A DNA stretch of 35,209 nucleotides from a virus, in the IMG/VR virus record IMGVR_UViG_3300042542_003300, positions 1-35,209 of that record. The stretch is one strand, 5' to 3'. Under the pieces are notes generated by a model. That model was not told the origin of the DNA and did not search any database. It was given only the letters and a program-made list of their open reading frames with translations. This document shows, one piece after another, positions 1-7,052 of the stretch. The first letter of the stretch is position 1, and every line of letters begins with the position of its first letter. Made by a program: the position numbers and the translations under genes.

Positions 1-127
1 CTTGCTGTAGCTCATGTCGCGCCACTCATCGGACGCGCGGTTTTTCAGGCCGAACACAACAGCCGTGGCGTTGCCTTCGCCAGTCATGGCCAGGTGTCGG
101 GCTCGCTCCTCCCACCATTGAACGGCT
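1..127. repeat. 127-bp terminal direct repeat (left copy)
   Basis: Bases 1-127 are identical to 35083-35209. The repeat lies inside the terminase small-subunit gene, and joining the ends restores that frame perfectly. The odd-number length of 127 is a common assembly k-mer size, so this is most likely the overlap of a circular assembly and not a biological terminal redundancy. Confidence 0.95.
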
Positions 128-309
128 CCAGCCCGTCCGACCTTTACGGCTTCCGAAAACTCGGGATGCGTATCGATCCACAAACTGACGGTCGAGACCG
201 CTACGCCAAGCTTTCCAGCCAGGGCGGCGGTTGAATAGCCATCCTTCAGGAAGGTTCTGGCCTCTTCGCAGTATGCCGGATCGTAAAGAGTTGGACGCCC
301 GCCGGGCAT
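1..309 (-). CDS. Terminase small subunit (5' part, cut by window edge)
   Basis: DNA-recognition subunit of the packaging motor. The first 103 codons are here; the last 19 and the TAG stop lie at 35023-35082 across the circle junction, giving a 122-aa protein. It starts MPGGRPTLYDP, a basic N-terminus typical of small terminases, followed by a helix-turn-helix at about residues 25-45 (STAALAGKLGVAVSTVSLWI) and a WWEERARHLA helix. The C-terminal part includes NRASDEWRDM, usual for this family. The ATG at 309 has an AAGGA Shine-Dalgarno about 7 bases upstream. It is the first gene of the late operon and overlaps the start of terL. Placement directly before terL and the HTH make the call firm; the pac/cos site is not identified. 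Confidence 0.88.
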   Translation of the reverse strand, partial: MPGGRPTLYDPAYCEEARTFLKDGYSTAALAGKLGVAVSTVSLWIDTHPEFSEAVKVGRAGAVQWWEERARHLAMTGEGNATAVVFGLKNRASDEWRDMSYSK

Positions 310-702
310 TGGTCAGTCCTTTCGGTTGCTGACAGGTTTCCCAATCTGGCCGTTGCCGCAGCGCAGAACACAGATGGGGTAAGGGGTCGCCCGCCGGTCA
401 GCGGTCAGTGTTTAGGGCTTGCCTGTAAGGGAGGCCGCGCCGGGGGCGATGGGAGACCTCCAAGCCGGAACCCGGAGGGGGCGAGCGGTAAACCGGTCGC
501 GGCGATGTGGTTGCGCGTCGGCGCGAATGTCTTTGGGCACATTGACGGCTTGCCAAACCTCACAGGTTCAGGCTGGACGGCCCGGCGCTACCCGAGCATT
601 TCTGACTATGGGCGCTTGCCCTGCCGCCTCCGGCTGTTGGCATATGACGCCCAGCCCAAAGATATAGTGCCATGATTTGCGGAAGACGCAAGGGGTGGTG
701 TA
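310..702. other. 393-bp non-coding leader between early operon and terS
   Basis: No convincing gene on either strand. Read on the minus strand it would be the untranslated leader of terS. It contains potential hairpins, for example an 8-bp stem with one mismatch and loop TTTA around 481-500, and several short GC stems at 440-480. A weak promoter-like pair reading toward terS (TTGCGT, 18 bases, CTATAT) lies near 665-695. A 37-codon minus-strand frame starting near 674 has no good ribosome site. The segment lies between the NusG-like gene operon and the late genes, a position where late promoters, terminators or antitermination sites are often found in phages. Confidence 0.5.
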
Positions 703-894
703 CTAGCAGCAGACAAAACCGCGAGCGATGGCGGCATTCCAGCAGGAGACCGCGCGGCGCATGAACTCCTCTCGCGTCACGACTTGCGCGCCGGGAAATC
801 GGTACGGGCGGGCTCCATTGGCCATCGCCGCGTAAGCGTTGCCGCTGTAGGCATACATTCCGCTGCGGCCTTGACCGTACTTTCCGGTCATCAC
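703..894 (-). CDS. Hypothetical small protein
   Basis: 63 aa; not recognised. It starts MMTGKYGQGRSGMYAYSGNAYAAM, rich in Gly, Tyr and Ala, and ends with two Cys (RGFVCC). The middle carries TREEFMRRAVSCWNAAI, which looks helical. No membrane segment or known motif. The start ATG overlaps the stop of the NusG-like gene (ATGA), so it is probably translated by coupling as the last gene of the leftward early operon. The coupling is the main reason to regard it as real. Confidence 0.6.
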   Translation of the reverse strand: MMTGKYGQGRSGMYAYSGNAYAAMANGARPYRFPGAQVVTREEFMRRAVSCWNAAIARGFVCC

Positions 895-1415
895 GCCGCC
901 TCCAGCTTTGCCGCGTCAATGTCCACCGGAGCCGCAAACCCGTCAACCTGGATACCCACGGCGTGCTTGCCCTTGAGCGCCTTGATCGTAGCAAGGTGGC
1001 CCATCCATGCGCCGACCGTGACCTTGACCCGCTGGCCAACGGATAGCCCCTCGCCCTTGCGCCGGGTGTGGTCAAACTCGCCTTCCCGCTCCCTGACCCG
1101 GATGGACTCGATAAACACGCCGATCATGTCGCCTATGTGCCGATCCATTGCGTAAGTCTCCTCGCCTGTAGCGCAGAGGATGCGAAGGGCGCCGGTCACG
1201 TCGGGTAACTGGCGGGCAATGGCAAAGGCGGGCTCGTCCAGATTGGCGAAGACGTAGCCGCTGGGCAGGAAGGGCCGCTTATGGGGAGCCCTGCGATGGG
1301 CGGGGCCTTTCCACACGGTTTCGGTCGGGACGTAGCCGTCCAGCTTGCGGGCTACCAGCTCGGCTAGAACAGCGTATTCCCGACCGCTGCGGACGTAGAG
1401 GAGCCTCCAGGTCAT
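891..1415 (-). CDS. NusG-like transcription elongation/antitermination factor
   Basis: 174 aa with the two-domain plan of NusG/RfaH proteins. An NGN domain covers about residues 2-82: WRLLYVRSGREYAVLAEL at the start, then RPFLPSGYVFANL, the counterpart of the NusG (F)PGYVFV strand. A KOW domain lies at about 124-158 (GQRVKVTVGAWMGHLATI). In this family the NGN domain binds the RNA polymerase clamp helices and suppresses pausing, while KOW recruits partners. Phage and plasmid copies are usually specialised factors. Here it is the penultimate gene of the early operon, overlapping both neighbours by ATGA, and sits just upstream (in transcription order) of the late leader. A role in switching on or extending late transcription is an inference. 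Domain call firm, function not tested. Confidence 0.85.
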   Translation of the reverse strand: MTWRLLYVRSGREYAVLAELVARKLDGYVPTETVWKGPAHRRAPHKRPFLPSGYVFANLDEPAFAIARQLPDVTGALRILCATGEETYAMDRHIGDMIGVFIESIRVREREGEFDHTRRKGEGLSVGQRVKVTVGAWMGHLATIKALKGKHAVGIQVDGFAAPVDIDAAKLEAA

Positions 1416-1594
1416 TGGCCCGTCTCCAGATTAAGGCGCTCTGCCTCGGCTTCGCAAAACTCTCGGGTGTCAAGCTTTCCGCCGTACATGCGCCCCGTCT
1501 TCAGGACGTTCAGGCCGTGAAACTCGACATACCAAAGCGGCCAGTCAGGGTTCTTGTCAGAAGCGCAGCGGGCGCGGTGTTGGTCTCTGCTCAC
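1412..1594 (-). CDS. Hypothetical protein, GTG start
   Basis: 60 aa from GTG at 1594, which overlaps the TGA of the preceding gene (GTGA). An upstream extension of this frame has unlike composition and is not used. Contains PLWYVEFHGLNVLKTGRMYGG and an acidic, helical C-terminus (EFCEAEAERLNLETGQ). Not recognised. Its stop overlaps the ATG of the NusG-like gene, so it belongs to the coupled early operon. Confidence 0.6.
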   Translation of the reverse strand: MSRDQHRARCASDKNPDWPLWYVEFHGLNVLKTGRMYGGKLDTREFCEAEAERLNLETGQ

Positions 1595-1809
1595 TGTCCC
1601 TGATCCTTCAGCCAGGGCGCCGGGTGGACGAACCCCTCTTGCGCCATCACCTCGGCAAAGACCGGGTACAGGGCGAGCGTCAGCTTCTCGCTGTCGATGG
1701 ACCGAAACCACGCTCGGGTCAGGTCCAAGTCGCCCTGGTCGATGATGAGCTGGTCGAGCCGCTCGGCTATGCGGGGCGTGTGTCGGTTTTCCAGTCTGTC
1801 TGTCCTCAT
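1591..1809 (-). CDS. Hypothetical protein
   Basis: 72 aa from ATG 1809, which has GAAGG about 8 bases upstream. A GTG at 1824 overlapping the previous stop is an alternative start and would add five residues. The protein is soluble and acidic in the middle (IAERLDQLIIDQGDLDLTRA), with hydrophobic LALYPVFAEVMAQ near the C-terminus. No known motif. Its stop overlaps the GTG of the next gene. Position between primase and NusG-like genes suggests an early accessory or host-takeover role, but the sequence gives no direct hint. Confidence 0.65.
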   Translation of the reverse strand: MRTDRLENRHTPRIAERLDQLIIDQGDLDLTRAWFRSIDSEKLTLALYPVFAEVMAQEGFVHPAPWLKDQGQ

Positions 1810-1820
1810 AGTGCTAACCT

Positions 1821-2165
1821 TCACTGTTCTGCTCTTGTGGTTGCTGGTTGAGAGAGTTGTTGTCCGGGCATAGGACGACCAGCCCCGACGCTTTTCAGCG
1901 CCAGAGCCGGTCCCATACCCTCGCGATCTTGCTGGCCGAGCCGAGCCGCCGCCTTGGGCCGAGCCGTGGGAGTGACTTCCCCGGATCGTTGAGAGCTACT
2001 TTCGACACCAACGTCACTGTGCCGGGAACCGCGCTTCTCTCTTTCGGACTGCGCTTCGCCTGGGGTTCCGCCCCGTGGTAGGCTTCCTGTGTCTGACGCC
2101 ACTGTCTTGAATCCGTCCGTCAGACCGGCCCCGCGTAACTTGAAAGCGCGGGGTCTTTGGTTCAT
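1821..2165 (-). CDS. Hypothetical low-complexity basic protein
   Basis: 114 aa starting MNQRPRAFKLRGAG, with the ATG overlapping the primase stop as ATGA. Rich in Gly, Arg, Ser, Ala and Gln, with little hydrophobic core; likely disordered. Not recognised. The coupled start argues that it is translated, but the composition is unlike its neighbours and the frame could be fortuitous. No alternative minus-strand gene explains 1825-2160. Confidence 0.45.
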   Translation of the reverse strand: MNQRPRAFKLRGAGLTDGFKTVASDTGSLPRGGTPGEAQSEREKRGSRHSDVGVESSSQRSGEVTPTARPKAAARLGQQDREGMGPALALKSVGAGRPMPGQQLSQPATTRAEQ

Positions 2166-3085
2166 CCCAGCGCCTCCCGTAAGTGCAGGGCTACGGCCCG
2201 CAGGCCCTCGGTCGTATGCATGTCGTTGAAGTCGCCGAGCGCCGGAGGCTGGGTCCACTTGCGACCCGAGCGGCGGGCGTAAAACTCACCCGCGCCCTTG
2301 CCTTCCAGATGCTCATTCGGGCCGTCGTGGTCGGCGGCGATCAGGGCGCCGGGGATAGCGGCGGCGACCTTCTCAACATTCGAGGCGCTGAAGGCGCTCA
2401 GGACCGTCGCGGAGGCCCCCAGAAGCCGCAGGGCGGCCCTGACGCTCAACGCGGTGGCGATGCCCTCACAGACCCACGTCTGCGCCCCTGTGGCGATCCT
2501 GTAGGACGCGCCGGTCATGTGGCCGCGCAGGATGTTCTTCTTCGCCCCGTCCGGGGTGATGAATTGAACGGTGGTGATCTTCTGGCCGACGCGACCAGGG
2601 ATAACCAAAAGCGGCCCTTTGCCCGGAAGCGCGTTCGCTAGCGCCTCGCCGAAGCGACCGGCGGGAAAATGACGCGTCGGGTCTTCGCAGATCAGGCCGA
2701 TCTGTTCGGGAAACCCCTTGCGTTCAAGGTACGGGTGCTTGTCCTGCTCACAGTGGCGGACAAGGTCAGCGCAGATCCGCTCGACCATCTGCTGTTGAGC
2801 GTGGTTCTCGGCGTCCCGCTGCTTGCGGCGGCGCTCGGCCTCGGGGTCCACGCGATGCCCGCCCGCCCCGTTCATGGTGAAACGCTGACTGACGCCGGTT
2901 TGGTGGTTCCAGACCATGCCGCCGCGCTCGTCGTCAAAGATCAGGACGGCGGCGTCATCCTTGCCGTTGCGGCCCTTGGTGTCGGTGCGAACCCACTGGC
3001 CGGGCACAAGGCGGCGCTTGGGCGGATCAATGCCCACGGCCCCGCAGGCTTCGCGCAAAGCGTCGGTGAGGCTGGCAAAACTCAT
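2162..3085 (-). CDS. Toprim-domain DNA primase-like protein
   Basis: 307 aa. The C-terminal half is a Toprim domain: the conserved Glu lies in VCEGIATAL (about residue 207) and the DxD pair in LIAADHDG (D252, D254), followed by LGDFNDMH (283-290). These are the metal-binding motifs of phage and plasmid primases that make RNA primers. The N-terminal part, with FDDERGGMVWNHQTG, resembles the domain found before Toprim in alphaproteobacterial phage and plasmid primases. No CHC2-type zinc finger is apparent, and no helicase domain is fused. The gene overlaps the upstream SF2 helicase (ATGA) and the downstream gene, placing it in the replication operon. Confidence 0.85.
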   Translation of the reverse strand: MSFASLTDALREACGAVGIDPPKRRLVPGQWVRTDTKGRNGKDDAAVLIFDDERGGMVWNHQTGVSQRFTMNGAGGHRVDPEAERRRKQRDAENHAQQQMVERICADLVRHCEQDKHPYLERKGFPEQIGLICEDPTRHFPAGRFGEALANALPGKGPLLVIPGRVGQKITTVQFITPDGAKKNILRGHMTGASYRIATGAQTWVCEGIATALSVRAALRLLGASATVLSAFSASNVEKVAAAIPGALIAADHDGPNEHLEGKGAGEFYARRSGRKWTQPPALGDFNDMHTTEGLRAVALHLREALG

Positions 3086-4656
3086 GCAGCCCTCCGCATC
3101 CGACTTGTCTTGCGGAACCGGGCGACCTCGCGCTCGACCAGCGCCAGAGCGTCCGCGCTCGGGGCGCCTGTTCGCATCCCGAACCAGCCGGGTTTAGCCC
3201 GCTCGCCCGGATAGATGCCGCACCACATTGCAAACGCCCTCTTGCGGGCCTTGTCGCAGTCGCCTTCGCGGCTGTTGGCTATCGCGTAGTAGACGCAGGC
3301 GCTGTAGACGCCCCGAGGGTCTTTAAGGCACTCAGCGCGCAGCCCGGCTCGCGGCGTCATGCCCAGCCCACGGGGATCGAACTCCCGAAGCTCGCCCTCG
3401 ACCGCGTGAATGTTGGACCGCGCCGGGCGCTCCCATCCGCAGGACATGCAGGTGTTGCCGCGAAGGGCGCCCGAACACTCGGGACAAACGACCTTTTCGC
3501 GCTCTTTCGCGTTGCGCTCGCGGGCGATGCTGTCGCGCTTCTCGGCCTTGTCCAGTTCCCCGGCGCCGTTCTCCCAGACGTCATACATATCCACGGCGAA
3601 GCGTTCGATATTGCCGGAGTGATCCAGCCACAAGGCGCGCTTGTCCTCGCCGGGGATGGGCCGCATCACGCGCCCAATCTCCTGCATATGGCTGGACAGG
3701 CTCTTGCGGTAGGGCTTGCAGGAGATGCCGATCAGGACGTCGGGAACGTCAAAGCCCTTGGTCAACACGCCGCAGGAAACCAGGCCGTGGATGATGCTGT
3801 CGGGCCTGCGGAACTCGCCGATCTTGGCCATCCGCTCGTCGTCGTCGCGGTCGAGGTAGCTGATCTGTTGAAAGTTGTACCCAGCGGCATTAAAGGCGGC
3901 GCAAAGCTCGCGGCCATGCTCAACGGTCGGGCTAAACACGATGGTCTTGGCCGGGCCTCCGAAGTGTTCGTGCGTCTTACCGATCCACTCCTGGACGACA
4001 TCGCCGACGATCTTGATCCCGGCTGACGCGGCGCTTTCGTCGCTAAACTCGCCGAAGCTGTTGCGCCCGAACTCCTCATCGCCGGGGCTCTTGGCGACGT
4101 AGATCTTCGGCTCAATCAGATAGCCGTCGTCGATCAGGCGGCGCGTCGGGATGACGTTGACCATATCGTCCCAATGCTGCCCCATGCCCTTGGTGAACGG
4201 GGTCGCAGTCAGGCCGATCTTCACCGCGTTCGGGAAGCGGGCCATCAGGTCGAGCGTGGCCTTGTACTGGCAATGGGCCTCGTCCACGACGATCAGGTCG
4301 GGGTCGCGAAGCAAGCCACGCCGGGCAAGCGTTTGGGCAGAACAAACCTGAATGTTCTCACGCGGCGACCAGCGGCGGTGAATGCCCTGAATGACCCCGT
4401 GGCGGATTCCGTATTCGCTGAAGACCTCGCTCGTCTGTTCGACCAGGGCCACGCGATCCACGATGAACAGGGCGAAGCTGCCCTTGCGGTCGGCCTCGCG
4501 CAGCAGGCTCGCCGAGGTGAGCGTCTTACCCGCCCCGGTTCCGGCGCAAAGGATCAACCGGCGGCTTCCGCCCCGGATTTTCTGGCGCAACGCGTCGATG
4601 GCGTTGGCCTGATAATCGCGCAAAACAATCTGCTTGGTGTCGGTCAGGGTCAGCAT
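3082..4656 (-). CDS. SF2 DEAD/DEAH-box helicase with C-terminal zinc finger
   Basis: 524 aa. ATP-dependent nucleic-acid helicase of superfamily 2. Visible motifs: RDYQANAI (Q-motif-like, residues 13-20), Walker A AGTGAGKT (38-45), DEAH in LIVVDEAHCQY (125-128), LTATPF (149-154), and motif VI QEIGRVMRP (325-333). A CPEC-x8-CMSC zinc ribbon follows at 391-406. The C-terminal 100 residues look like an accessory domain (CVYYAIANSREGDCDKARKRA). Proteins of this layout occur beside phage primases and are thought to act in replication or recombination restart. The next gene, the Toprim primase, overlaps by ATGA. All key motifs are intact. Confidence 0.92.
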   Translation of the reverse strand: MLTLTDTKQIVLRDYQANAIDALRQKIRGGSRRLILCAGTGAGKTLTSASLLREADRKGSFALFIVDRVALVEQTSEVFSEYGIRHGVIQGIHRRWSPRENIQVCSAQTLARRGLLRDPDLIVVDEAHCQYKATLDLMARFPNAVKIGLTATPFTKGMGQHWDDMVNVIPTRRLIDDGYLIEPKIYVAKSPGDEEFGRNSFGEFSDESAASAGIKIVGDVVQEWIGKTHEHFGGPAKTIVFSPTVEHGRELCAAFNAAGYNFQQISYLDRDDDERMAKIGEFRRPDSIIHGLVSCGVLTKGFDVPDVLIGISCKPYRKSLSSHMQEIGRVMRPIPGEDKRALWLDHSGNIERFAVDMYDVWENGAGELDKAEKRDSIARERNAKEREKVVCPECSGALRGNTCMSCGWERPARSNIHAVEGELREFDPRGLGMTPRAGLRAECLKDPRGVYSACVYYAIANSREGDCDKARKRAFAMWCGIYPGERAKPGWFGMRTGAPSADALALVEREVARFRKTSRMRRAA

Positions 4657-4901
4657 CCGGCGACCTCCGCATAAGCGGCGCGCTCGGCCTCATCGCGAGA
4701 CATGCCGCCGTCGTATTCCATGATGGCGGCTCGCTCTTCGAAGGTGTCGAACAGGGGCCATGCTTCGAGGCAGGCTTCATTCCAGCGCGCCCGCAGCCAA
4801 GTCAGGGCTTCGCTCGTCAGTCGTCCGCGACGGAGGCTAAACCGCCATTCGTCGCGAATGACGGCGCCGCCGTTGGCTTCGATGCGGGACAGGATGGACA
4901 T
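4650..4901 (-). CDS. Hypothetical protein of replication operon
   Basis: 83 aa. Starts MSILSRIEANGGAVIRDEW and ends with an acidic helical stretch EERAAIMEYDGGMSRDEAER. I have an impression of similar small proteins in alphaproteobacterial phages and plasmids beside primase/helicase genes, but know no function. The ATG overlaps the ParB-like stop (TGATG), and its own stop overlaps the helicase start by 7 bases. A single compact domain is likely; no membrane segment. Confidence 0.7.
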   Translation of the reverse strand: MSILSRIEANGGAVIRDEWRFSLRRGRLTSEALTWLRARWNEACLEAWPLFDTFEERAAIMEYDGGMSRDEAERAAYAEVAGC

Positions 4902-5809
4902 CAGAAGCTGACCTCCATGTTTTCCAGTTCCTTGGTCCGCGCCTCGGCTTTCTTGAGTTTGTTTTCCATGCGCTTGGTCGCGGCCATCGCCTCGTCGCGC
5001 GCGAACTTGGCGGCGCGGAGTTGGCCTTGCAGATTGCCGATCGTCTTGCCCTGGTCGCCGACCAGAGCCTCGGCCAGCTTGGCGGCCATGTCGTCGCGCT
5101 CGGCCTTGTAGCGAGCCGCCCTAGCCTTTTGGTCCGCCAGGTCGGCGCGCAGTCCGATGATCTCGTCGATCATGGCCTCGGTGTTCATCTTGGCGATCTG
5201 GCGACGAACGGGGTCCACGGGTTCGGGCGGCGTCGTGGAAGCTGTCGGGGCCTCCTGCGTCGCCCGCTCGCGCTTTACGGCGGCAACCGGCTTGCCCGCT
5301 TCGATGGCCGCTTGAAGCTCGGGATCGGCCTCGATTTCCTGCGCAAACTTGGCCGCGCGGCGCACCGTGGCTTCGGATACGCCATGCTCTTTTGCGAGGG
5401 TGTCGGCGGTCTTCTCGCCCGAGTGGTCATTTTGACCACTCGGGGCGTTCTGGACCAGATTGGCCGCTGGGTCCGCCTTCAGACGGTTATACCGGCGCCC
5501 CAACAGCAGCTTGCGAGCGTCGGGCGTCAGGTTGCGGCGGCCAAGCTGGTGGCAGTCCATCCAGTCAAGCGCGGCCTCGCGGGTCGGAAACTGCTTCTGG
5601 ACCGTCTGAAACGGGATGCCCAGGCGCGTGCAGATGTCGAACCGGTTGTGACCGTCGATGATGACCCGGCCCCAAAGGGTCAACGGATCGCGGCAACCGT
5701 CCTCGACAAGGTTGGCCTCTAGCTGCGCCAACTCCTCGACCGACAGGGCCGGGATATACTTGCGGAATTCGGGGTCGATGATGATGTCAGTCATGGTTTC
5801 ACTGGTCAT
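4901..5809 (-). CDS. ParB/Srx-like N-terminal domain protein
   Basis: 302 aa from ATG 5809; an ATG at 5794 is an alternative, and neither has a strong Shine-Dalgarno. The N-terminal ParB/sulfiredoxin-type domain spans about residues 8-90 with the signature VIIDGHNRFDIC (DGHNR at 53-57). A helix-turn-helix follows (TLAKEHGVSEATVRRAAKF, about 137-155). The C-terminal 90 residues are a charged coiled coil ending ELENMEVSF. In plasmids this fold binds centromere sites; in phages it is often a lone DNA-binding or nuclease-like protein. No ParA ATPase is present, so a partition role is unlikely. Position before the helicase and primase suggests replication or regulation. Confidence 0.8.
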   Translation of the reverse strand: MTSETMTDIIIDPEFRKYIPALSVEELAQLEANLVEDGCRDPLTLWGRVIIDGHNRFDICTRLGIPFQTVQKQFPTREAALDWMDCHQLGRRNLTPDARKLLLGRRYNRLKADPAANLVQNAPSGQNDHSGEKTADTLAKEHGVSEATVRRAAKFAQEIEADPELQAAIEAGKPVAAVKRERATQEAPTASTTPPEPVDPVRRQIAKMNTEAMIDEIIGLRADLADQKARAARYKAERDDMAAKLAEALVGDQGKTIGNLQGQLRAAKFARDEAMAATKRMENKLKKAEARTKELENMEVSF

Positions 5810-6005
5810 GGGGTTCAATTTCGTTGCGCCTCGCGACCAGCGCGTCAGCGAGCCTGTAAGCGACCTCAGCCGCGGCCTTGCCGCCGTCGATTGCTGCCAA
5901 AACGCCGAGCCCATAGGCGACGTAGGCACAGGCCACGTTGCGGCGGTCCTCGTCGGTGTTCGCGGCCAGCACGGCGTCAGCGATGGCGTTCCCGACGATC
6001 TTCAT
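5799..6005 (-). CDS. Hypothetical small protein
   Basis: 68 aa starting MKIVGNAIADAVLAANTDEDR, mostly alanine-rich helix (KAAAEVAYRLADALVARRNEIE). No signal peptide or clear membrane span. The ATG at 6005 overlaps the stop of the DnaA-like gene (ATGA) and its stop overlaps the likely ParB start. A longer in-frame extension to 6521 runs antiparallel to neither gene's start signals and is not used. Not recognised. Confidence 0.65.
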   Translation of the reverse strand: MKIVGNAIADAVLAANTDEDRRNVACAYVAYGLGVLAAIDGGKAAAEVAYRLADALVARRNEIEPHDQ

Positions 6006-6316
6006 GCGGCCACCTGCCGAACGATCTTCACGCCAGCGGCGCGGGCTTCGTATTGGCGGACGCCATAGAGGACCGTCGTGTGATCCAGGCCGAAATACCG
6101 GGCGATCTGCGTCAGCGTGTAGCGACCAGTTTGATGGATCTTGGCCATCGCCTCTTGGCGCGGGTGAGCGATACGCTGTGCGCGGTTGCGGCTTTTCAGT
6201 TCGACCAGGGTCAGGCCGTTGGCCTGCGCGACCTCTGCGGCAATGTCGGCCATCCGCTTGACTGGCGCCGGTTGCCAGCCCGCCCCGAAAGTGTAGGTGA
6301 AATTGTCGTCGATCAT
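6002..6316 (-). CDS. DnaA domain IV-like DNA-binding protein
   Basis: 104 aa matching the C-terminal DNA-binding domain of the replication initiator DnaA. Residues 19-60 give the first helices (DIAAEVAQANGLTLVELKSR, then R-x-R-A-Q-R and HPRQEAMAKI). The helix-turn-helix TLTQIARYFGLDHTTVLYGV covers 67-86 and includes the DnaA signature DHTTVL. The AAA+ ATPase part of DnaA is absent. Stand-alone versions occur in many alphaproteobacterial phages and may recruit or compete with host DnaA at an origin. The ATG at 6316 overlaps the previous stop (ATGA), which sets the start over a longer in-frame ATG at 6364. I saw no convincing DnaA-box cluster in the window. Confidence 0.85.
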   Translation of the reverse strand: MIDDNFTYTFGAGWQPAPVKRMADIAAEVAQANGLTLVELKSRNRAQRIAHPRQEAMAKIHQTGRYTLTQIARYFGLDHTTVLYGVRQYEARAAGVKIVRQVAA

Positions 6317-6672
6317 GCCGCCCACTCCGACCGATAGACCGTGCGCGGCTGGCCGTTGATCCACACCACGACGGGGAACCCGCCTTCAGCGATGCAGGCG
6401 GCGACGTACTCGTCATCCCGATCCGGGGCTGGTGGCGCCCACGGGACGGCGTTTTCAGCCGCAGCCCTTGCGCCCTCGGCGTAAGCAGTTCGCGCCGCCT
6501 CTCGGTCGCGCCTGATGCCAATCACCGCCGCGTATTGTCGGATGGCGTCGCCCGTGACCTTCCAGCGCCGCGTCATGTCGGCGATCTGTTCAGGCGTCGC
6601 GGTCGGGTAGTGTTCAACCAGATAGGCGGTGTTCTCCGGCTTGCGGAGAATCGCTCGCATAGACAGGCTCAT
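6313..6672 (-). CDS. Hypothetical protein
   Basis: 119 aa. The N-terminal half has a helical, possibly HTH-like pattern (TPEQIADMTRRWKVTGDAIR, then QYAAVIGIRRDREA). A Pro/Ala linker (ENAVPWAPPAPDRDDEY) leads to a beta-rich end FPVVVWINGQPRTVYRSEW. Not recognised; a small DNA-binding regulator is one possibility. ATGA overlap with the HNH gene upstream and with the DnaA-like gene downstream. Confidence 0.7.
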   Translation of the reverse strand: MSLSMRAILRKPENTAYLVEHYPTATPEQIADMTRRWKVTGDAIRQYAAVIGIRRDREAARTAYAEGARAAAENAVPWAPPAPDRDDEYVAACIAEGGFPVVVWINGQPRTVYRSEWAA

Positions 6673-7052
6673 GACCGCACCTCGACAGTTCCGTTGAGTT
6701 TCTTGCGCCGGGTCTTGTCGAAGCCGCGCGATTGGATCTTCCGCCCGCTGTCGGTCTTGATGCCGAGATGCTTCTGACGCTTGCGGGCGACGTCGGCCTT
6801 CTGGCGAACGTCGGCGGCGGTCTTGGCCTTGTGCTTGTCCGACAGGGCCGGGGCCAGGTTCGCTTCCCGGTTCTCGCCGCCGTTAATCAGGGCGATGACG
6901 TGATCGGCTTCCCACTTCTCACCGGCTCGGATTTTGCGGCCTGAGATATGGCAAACGCCGCCGTGAGCCTCAAACACGCGAAGCCGGACGCGGGGCGGAA
7001 TAGCGGTGTCGGGCGTGGCGCCGATCCATTCAGGGACGCTGCGGGCCGTCAT
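6669..7052 (-). CDS. HNH endonuclease
   Basis: 127 aa. HNH nuclease core at about residues 30-80: VCHISGRKI (C34), [14 protein letters not shown] (D50, H51), [17 protein letters not shown] (N65, H74). The pattern is that of single-domain beta-beta-alpha metal nucleases. The basic C-terminus ([20 protein letters not shown]) likely adds DNA binding. HNH proteins in phages serve packaging, recombination or homing; here the gene is far from terminase and overlaps an adenine methyltransferase, so a restriction or host-DNA-attack role is possible but unproven. Coupled by ATGA on both sides. Confidence 0.85.
   Translation of the reverse strand: MTARSVPEWIGATPDTAIPPRVRLRVFEAHGGVCHISGRKIRAGEKWEADHVIALINGGENREANLAPALSDKHKAKTAADVRQKADVARKRQKHLGIKTDSGRKIQSRGFDKTRRKKLNGTVEVRS

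Noticed and set aside
419-667. Plus-strand 82-codon frame in the pre-terS gap
   Set aside because: No ribosome site, no promoter, low-quality composition, opposite to all neighbours.
560-1075. Minus-strand 171-codon frame over the NusG-like gene
   Set aside because: Runs in another phase through the NusG-like gene and a coupled small gene; Arg/Ser-rich shadow composition.
3406-4026. Plus-strand frame opposite the helicase
   Set aside because: Mirror of helicase codons; no start signals or motifs.
4901-5809. Plasmid-type partition system
   Set aside because: Only a ParB-like protein is present; no ParA ATPase or repeated centromere sites were seen.
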